Assembly: GCA_947564465.1 (NCBI GenBank)
Contig: CANOCV010000026.1
Coordinates: 1-39,904, forward strand
DNA length: 39,904 nucleotides
Reading direction: 5' to 3'
DNA from: an uncultured Roseburia sp.
GTDB lineage: Bacteria > Bacillota > Clostridia > Lachnospirales > Lachnospiraceae
A program made the position numbers and the translations under genes. Positions 36,582 through 39,904 of the stretch are shown here, piece after piece (positions within the stretch are counted from its first letter, which is position 1; every line of letters begins with the position of its first letter). The notes below the pieces were generated by a model, which was given only the letters and a program-made list of their open reading frames with translations, ran no database searches and was not told where the DNA came from.

Positions 36582-36612
36582 GTTAAATTCATCATTTTCA
36601 GATTAATTTAAC
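36582..36612 (-). promoter_or_regulatory. Inverted repeat in the mannanase leader
   Basis: GTTAAATT (36582-36589) and AATTTAAC (36605-36612) form a perfect 8-bp inverted repeat with a 15-nt centre, between the -10 box and the ribosome site. It fits a repressor site downstream of the transcription start, or a weak mRNA hairpin. AT-richness makes chance possible. Confidence 0.35.
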
Positions 36613-36630
36613 CTTATTATTTACTATTTC

Positions 36631-36659
36631 AGTATATTATTACTCTATTAAAAAAGCAA
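36631..36659 (-). promoter_or_regulatory. Sigma-A promoter of the mannanase
   Basis: TTGCTT (36654-36659), 17 nt, TATACT (36631-36636) on the minus strand, giving a leader of about 70 nt. An ATTAAGTTA motif (36675-36683) lies just upstream of the -35 box and an inverted repeat lies downstream, so the promoter is flanked by candidate regulator sites. Confidence 0.65.
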
Positions 36660-36770
36660 GTATTTTAGCATAATTAACTTAATATTTGTCGTTTTGTACA
36701 TTTATTTAGTTTATTTTTTAGCACTTTTGCTTATTAATTTTTCTCAAACGCAAAATGATATACGGCTTCG

Positions 36771-37388
36771 TTATCCCTCCAAAAATGCAAACGCCTCTTT
36801 CACATCGGCTTTCAGAAACTGCATCAAAAAACACGCAGCCCGCATAGATACGCGCTCTGTCTTAAGAATCCTGCGCGCCTCCTCCTTATCTGCCAGCACC
36901 ACCTCAATGTCCTCGCTGTCCTCCTGCCGCTCACTGCTAATCTGTCCCGTGAAGGTTCCAAACACCATACAGCCGCTCTCGTCCGTCAATCCCTGCGCAA
37001 GAAAAAACGGCCTGCGGTAGTACATTTCGCCACCCTCATAGACCGTCAAATCCAGACCCGTTTCCTCTTTCATTTCACGCACTGCTGCCTCGTTTACACT
37101 TTCGTTCGGCTCGACCAGCCCGGCCGGCAGCTCGTAAATATAGTCGTTCAGCGGATAGCGGTACTGTCTGAGCAGTACAATCTTATCCGCCCCCTGCTCG
37201 CACACGGCATAGATCGCCATTCCTTCCGGCTCCATGCTGTGTGTTTTATGCTTGATATGTTCCATGTCATTCCTCGAAGCAAAATAATACGGAAAATGTG
37301 CTCCGCTTCTGGATTTGGCATTGATTTCATATAGATTCAAATACGAATTTTGAGTTTGCTGCCTTATCCCGTCATATTTTTCGGACAT
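36771..37388 (-). CDS. Nudix hydrolase, ADP-ribose pyrophosphatase-like
   Basis: Cytoplasmic hydrolase of nucleoside-diphosphate-linked compounds, 205 aa. A complete Nudix box lies at residues 90-112 (G-x5-E-x7-REMKEETGL), preceded by the YELPAG lead seen in ADP-ribose and sugar-nucleotide pyrophosphatases. The N-terminal 60 residues are longer than the minimal family. The substrate cannot be set: ADP-ribose or a GDP-mannose-type sugar nucleotide (NudK-like) would both fit, the second being of interest beside mannose genes. The start has GGGAGAG 5 nt upstream. It follows the membrane protein gene by 23 bp and so probably belongs to the mutase operon, not to the mannan operon. Confidence 0.85.
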   Translation of the reverse strand: MSEKYDGIRQQTQNSYLNLYEINAKSRSGAHFPYYFASRNDMEHIKHKTHSMEPEGMAIYAVCEQGADKIVLLRQYRYPLNDYIYELPAGLVEPNESVNEAAVREMKEETGLDLTVYEGGEMYYRRPFFLAQGLTDESGCMVFGTFTGQISSERQEDSEDIEVVLADKEEARRILKTERVSMRAACFLMQFLKADVKEAFAFLEG

Positions 37389-37411
37389 ATTCTCTCCCTC
37401 TCTTTCGGGGT

Positions 37412-38152
37412 CTATTCCCCCAGCATCTCCAAAAACATTTTTACCGAAAGCTCCTCGCTTTTCATTGTCTCCGACAAGCCCGCCACCACCGTACTCTCAT
37501 ACCAGCCCGTCTCACGAATCCATTCATTCTTTGGTTCTATCCGAATACCCGCCGCAATTGTCTCACCGGTCTCCATTCCCTTGGCATAGACAATATCCGC
37601 CTCATATTTGTCCAAAACCTCCGCCGGAAGGTAATCCCGCAGATCGGCCAAATAATCCGTCCCTGCCATATAACAAAAAAATTCCTCGTCCGAAAAAAAC
37701 AAATCCACGGCCTGTGTCATAAATAATGTCTGTATCATCTCCAGATTCGTCTGGTCAACGGCTTCATGCGAACCCGCCTTCATATACAGGGTATAATTGA
37801 CTCCCACCTGATTTTTCCCGGCGTCTACTCCGTTTTCCTCCAAAAACGGTTCAAAGTATTCGGGACCTGCGGCCGCCGGATGCGCTCCGTCCGAATTCAC
37901 CGCAAGCACGCCAAATACCGTATCCTTTTTCCCTGTAAAATGGACGATCAGAAAAATTATTGTCGCCGCCACTATCAGAGTGCCCAGAAAGACCGCAGCA
38001 TAATACTGGATAATATACTGTCCCTTTTCCTTCGCGCCCATTGCACGAAGCTTTTCTTTTTCCGTTTTCGGCTTCTCATTTTGATATATGGACGCATCCT
38101 CGCCCAGTACGCTTTCGTACGGGCGCACATTTTTCTCATATTTTTCTTCCAT
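37412..38152 (-). CDS. Membrane-anchored protein of unknown function
   Basis: I do not recognise a family for this 246-aa protein. It has a charged cytoplasmic N-terminus of about 50 residues rich in Lys and Glu, a single membrane helix (about 51-72) and an extracytoplasmic domain of about 170 residues. That domain contains LFMTQAVDLFFSDEEFF and YLADLRDYLP, segments that faintly recall part of a solute-binding fold, though the domain is too short for a full one. GAGGAAAGA precedes the ATG and overlaps the stop codon region of the phosphohexomutase gene 8 bp upstream, so the two are likely co-translated. It may be an envelope sensor or accessory protein, without direct evidence. Confidence 0.7.
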   Translation of the reverse strand: MEEKYEKNVRPYESVLGEDASIYQNEKPKTEKEKLRAMGAKEKGQYIIQYYAAVFLGTLIVAATIIFLIVHFTGKKDTVFGVLAVNSDGAHPAAAGPEYFEPFLEENGVDAGKNQVGVNYTLYMKAGSHEAVDQTNLEMIQTLFMTQAVDLFFSDEEFFCYMAGTDYLADLRDYLPAEVLDKYEADIVYAKGMETGETIAAGIRIEPKNEWIRETGWYESTVVAGLSETMKSEELSVKMFLEMLGE

Positions 38153-38160
38153 TCTTTCCT

Positions 38161-39888
38161 CTACTGCCTGGCATATTCTATCATGGCTCTATTTAACGCT
38201 TCCAGCTTTTCTTTGGAATCCTCCAAGGACTCTCCCACGACGCCGAAGTAAAATTTAATCTTCGGCTCTGTTCCGGACGGACGCACACAGCACCATGCAT
38301 GGTTACTGAGCTCATAGTACAGCACATTGCTCGAAGGAAGTCCTGTTTTTGTGACTTCGCCGCTTTTTAAATCCTTGCGGATATCTTCTTTATAATCCCT
38401 GACAGCAAGCACTTCCAGCTCTCCGAGCCGTTTCGGCGGATTACTCCTCATCCTTCCCATCATGTTCTGAATCTGCGCCGCTCCGTCCATTCCCTTTAAA
38501 GTCATGGTCTCCAATCCTTCTTTATAATATCCGTAGGTCTTATATAATTCCACCATGGCATCCCATAACGTAATTCCCTTTGACTTACACCAGGAAGCGA
38601 CTTCACAGAGCATCATAACCGCAACGCAGGCATCCTTGTCTCTCGCGTAGGTTCCCGCAAGGCAGCCATAGCTCTCCTCCAGACCAAATACATACTCGTA
38701 TGTTCCCTGCTGCTCAAAAAATTTAATCTGCTCTCCGATATATTTAAATCCTGTCAAAACCTCGATCAGCTTTACACCGTATGCCTCCGCAATTGCCTTT
38801 GCCATATCGGTCGTCACGATTGTTTCCACGAGCGCCGCATTTTCCGGCAGCGTTCCCATTGCCTTTCTCTCCCTGAGAATGTATTCTGCAATCAGCATTC
38901 CCGACATATTTCCGGTAAAGCTTACATATTCTCCGGTACCGCTATCCTTCGCATAGACGCCAAGACGGTCCGCGTCCGGATCGGTCGCCAGTACAATGTC
39001 CGCATCCACTTCTTTTGCAAGCGCCAGGGCCAGTTCAAACGCTTTCGGCGACTCCGGATTCGGATAAGAAACCGTCGGGAAGCTGCCGTCCGGCAGCTCC
39101 TGCTCGGGCACTACATAGACATTCTCAAATCCGAGCTCTTTTAACACCCGGCGCACCGGAAGATTCCCTGTACCATGAAGCGGCGTATATACAATTCTGA
39201 TATCCTTTGCCACCGACCGGATAATCTCGGGATGAATCGACTGCTTCTTTAACTCTGCCATATACTTATCGTCTATTTCCCCGCCGATAACGTGATACAG
39301 TCCTAACGATGCCGCCTCCTCTTTCTCCATCGTCTTTACCTGTGAAAATTCCGTTACCTTTGCAACCTCTGCAAGAATATTCTTATCGTGCGGCGGCGTA
39401 ATCTGCGCGCCGTCCTCCCAGTATACCTTATACCCGTTATATTCTCTCGGATTATGGCTTGCCGTAATCACAATTCCCGATATACAGCCGAGCTCTCTCA
39501 CTGCAAAGGACAGCTCCGGCGTAGGCCTTAGGCTCTCAAATATATATGTCTTTATTCCGTTCGCATTCAGGCAAAGCGCCGCCTCCTCTCCAAACTCCGG
39601 AGACATAATTCTCGAGTCATACGCAATCGCAACGCCCTTTTTCTCTCCGCCCTGCGAAAGAATATAATTTGCCAGTCCCTGCGTTGCCTGACGGACCGTG
39701 TAAATATTCATTCGGTTCGTTCCGGCCCCGATCACTCCCCGCAATCCTCCGGTTCCAAATTCAAGCCGACGGTAAAAACGGTCTAAGATTTCCGCATCAT
39801 CGTCACTGATAGCCTTTAGCTCGTCTCTCGTTTCCGCATCAAAATATTCATCTGTGCACCATTTCTGATATTCGTCCCTGTAATCCAT
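38161..39888 (-). CDS. Phosphoglucomutase/phosphomannomutase
   Basis: Cytoplasmic alpha-D-phosphohexomutase of 575 aa. It moves phosphate between C1 and C6 of glucose or mannose, and here would turn the mannose 1-phosphate made by the GH130 enzymes into mannose 6-phosphate for the isomerase domain of the GH1 fusion. All four signatures are seen: the active-site phosphoserine loop TASHNP (Ser144), the metal loop ATDPDADRLG (301-310), the sugar-binding GLEESYG loop (402-408) and the phosphate-binding RPSGTEPKIKFYFG segment near the C-terminus. Length and the GTGGLRG block place it with the long PGM2-like bacterial group. GAGGAGAAGAGC precedes the ATG, 16 bp before the window edge, so the promoter lies outside. 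Glucose and mannose specificity cannot be told apart by eye. Confidence 0.92.
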   Translation of the reverse strand: MDYRDEYQKWCTDEYFDAETRDELKAISDDDAEILDRFYRRLEFGTGGLRGVIGAGTNRMNIYTVRQATQGLANYILSQGGEKKGVAIAYDSRIMSPEFGEEAALCLNANGIKTYIFESLRPTPELSFAVRELGCISGIVITASHNPREYNGYKVYWEDGAQITPPHDKNILAEVAKVTEFSQVKTMEKEEAASLGLYHVIGGEIDDKYMAELKKQSIHPEIIRSVAKDIRIVYTPLHGTGNLPVRRVLKELGFENVYVVPEQELPDGSFPTVSYPNPESPKAFELALALAKEVDADIVLATDPDADRLGVYAKDSGTGEYVSFTGNMSGMLIAEYILRERKAMGTLPENAALVETIVTTDMAKAIAEAYGVKLIEVLTGFKYIGEQIKFFEQQGTYEYVFGLEESYGCLAGTYARDKDACVAVMMLCEVASWCKSKGITLWDAMVELYKTYGYYKEGLETMTLKGMDGAAQIQNMMGRMRSNPPKRLGELEVLAVRDYKEDIRKDLKSGEVTKTGLPSSNVLYYELSNHAWCCVRPSGTEPKIKFYFGVVGESLEDSKEKLEALNRAMIEYARQ

Positions 39889-39904
39889 GCTCTTCTCCTC
39901 TTCT

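Noticed and set aside
1..39904. tRNA, rRNA, phage or transposase genes
   Set aside because: I saw no cloverleaf, rRNA segment, integrase or transposase in any frame. The region reads as resident metabolic DNA.

Overview
The window is a chromosomal segment of a Gram-positive anaerobe, most likely a motile, fibre-degrading gut or rumen member of the Lachnospiraceae. The signs are strong AGGAGG-type ribosome sites, AT-rich intergenic DNA with U-tract terminators, large secreted glycosidases built from Big_2 and InlB-type repeats, a lipoprotein-dependent sugar transporter, and a gene set close to the beta-mannan locus known from Roseburia. Genus and species cannot be fixed from this sequence. All genes except one AraC regulator lie on the minus strand, so the functional order runs from high to low coordinates.

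Region 36.7-39.9 kb holds a phosphohexomutase, a membrane-anchored protein of unknown function and a Nudix hydrolase. Region 25-36.6 kb holds a 2689-residue extracellular mannanase with both a GH5 and a GH26 domain, a GH36 alpha-galactosidase, a LacI regulator and a divergent AraC regulator. LacI and AraC converge and overlap by 50 bp.

Region 11.2-23.9 kb looks like one long mannan operon. In order it encodes a solute-binding lipoprotein, two permeases, a cellobiose-2-epimerase-like enzyme, GH130_1 mannosylglucose phosphorylase, GH130_2 mannooligosaccharide phosphorylase, a two-domain SGNH acetyl esterase, a chemoreceptor, and a fused GH1 glycosidase-mannose-6-phosphate isomerase. An intrinsic terminator follows. 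Region 1.8-11.1 kb holds two paralogous tandem-GH18 chitinases, each with its own terminator and with matching promoters. An ECF sigma factor and its membrane anti-sigma factor occupy the first 1.5 kb.

Inferred flow: the surface mannanase cuts mannan and the ABC system imports the oligosaccharides. GH36 removes galactose, the esterase removes acetyl groups, and GH1 may trim beta-linked glucose or mannose. The phosphorylases, with epimerase help, release mannose 1-phosphate. The mutase would give mannose 6-phosphate and the isomerase domain of the fusion would give fructose 6-phosphate.

The most unusual items are the GH1-PMI fusion, the double-catalytic mannanase, and a nearly identical 255-residue C-terminal module shared by the mannanase and one chitinase with no LPXTG motif. 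Also notable are a coding-like tail beyond the UAG stop of the binding protein, a precisely spaced promoter motif shared by the two chitinases, and a 19-bp perfect inverted repeat element near 1.7 kb.
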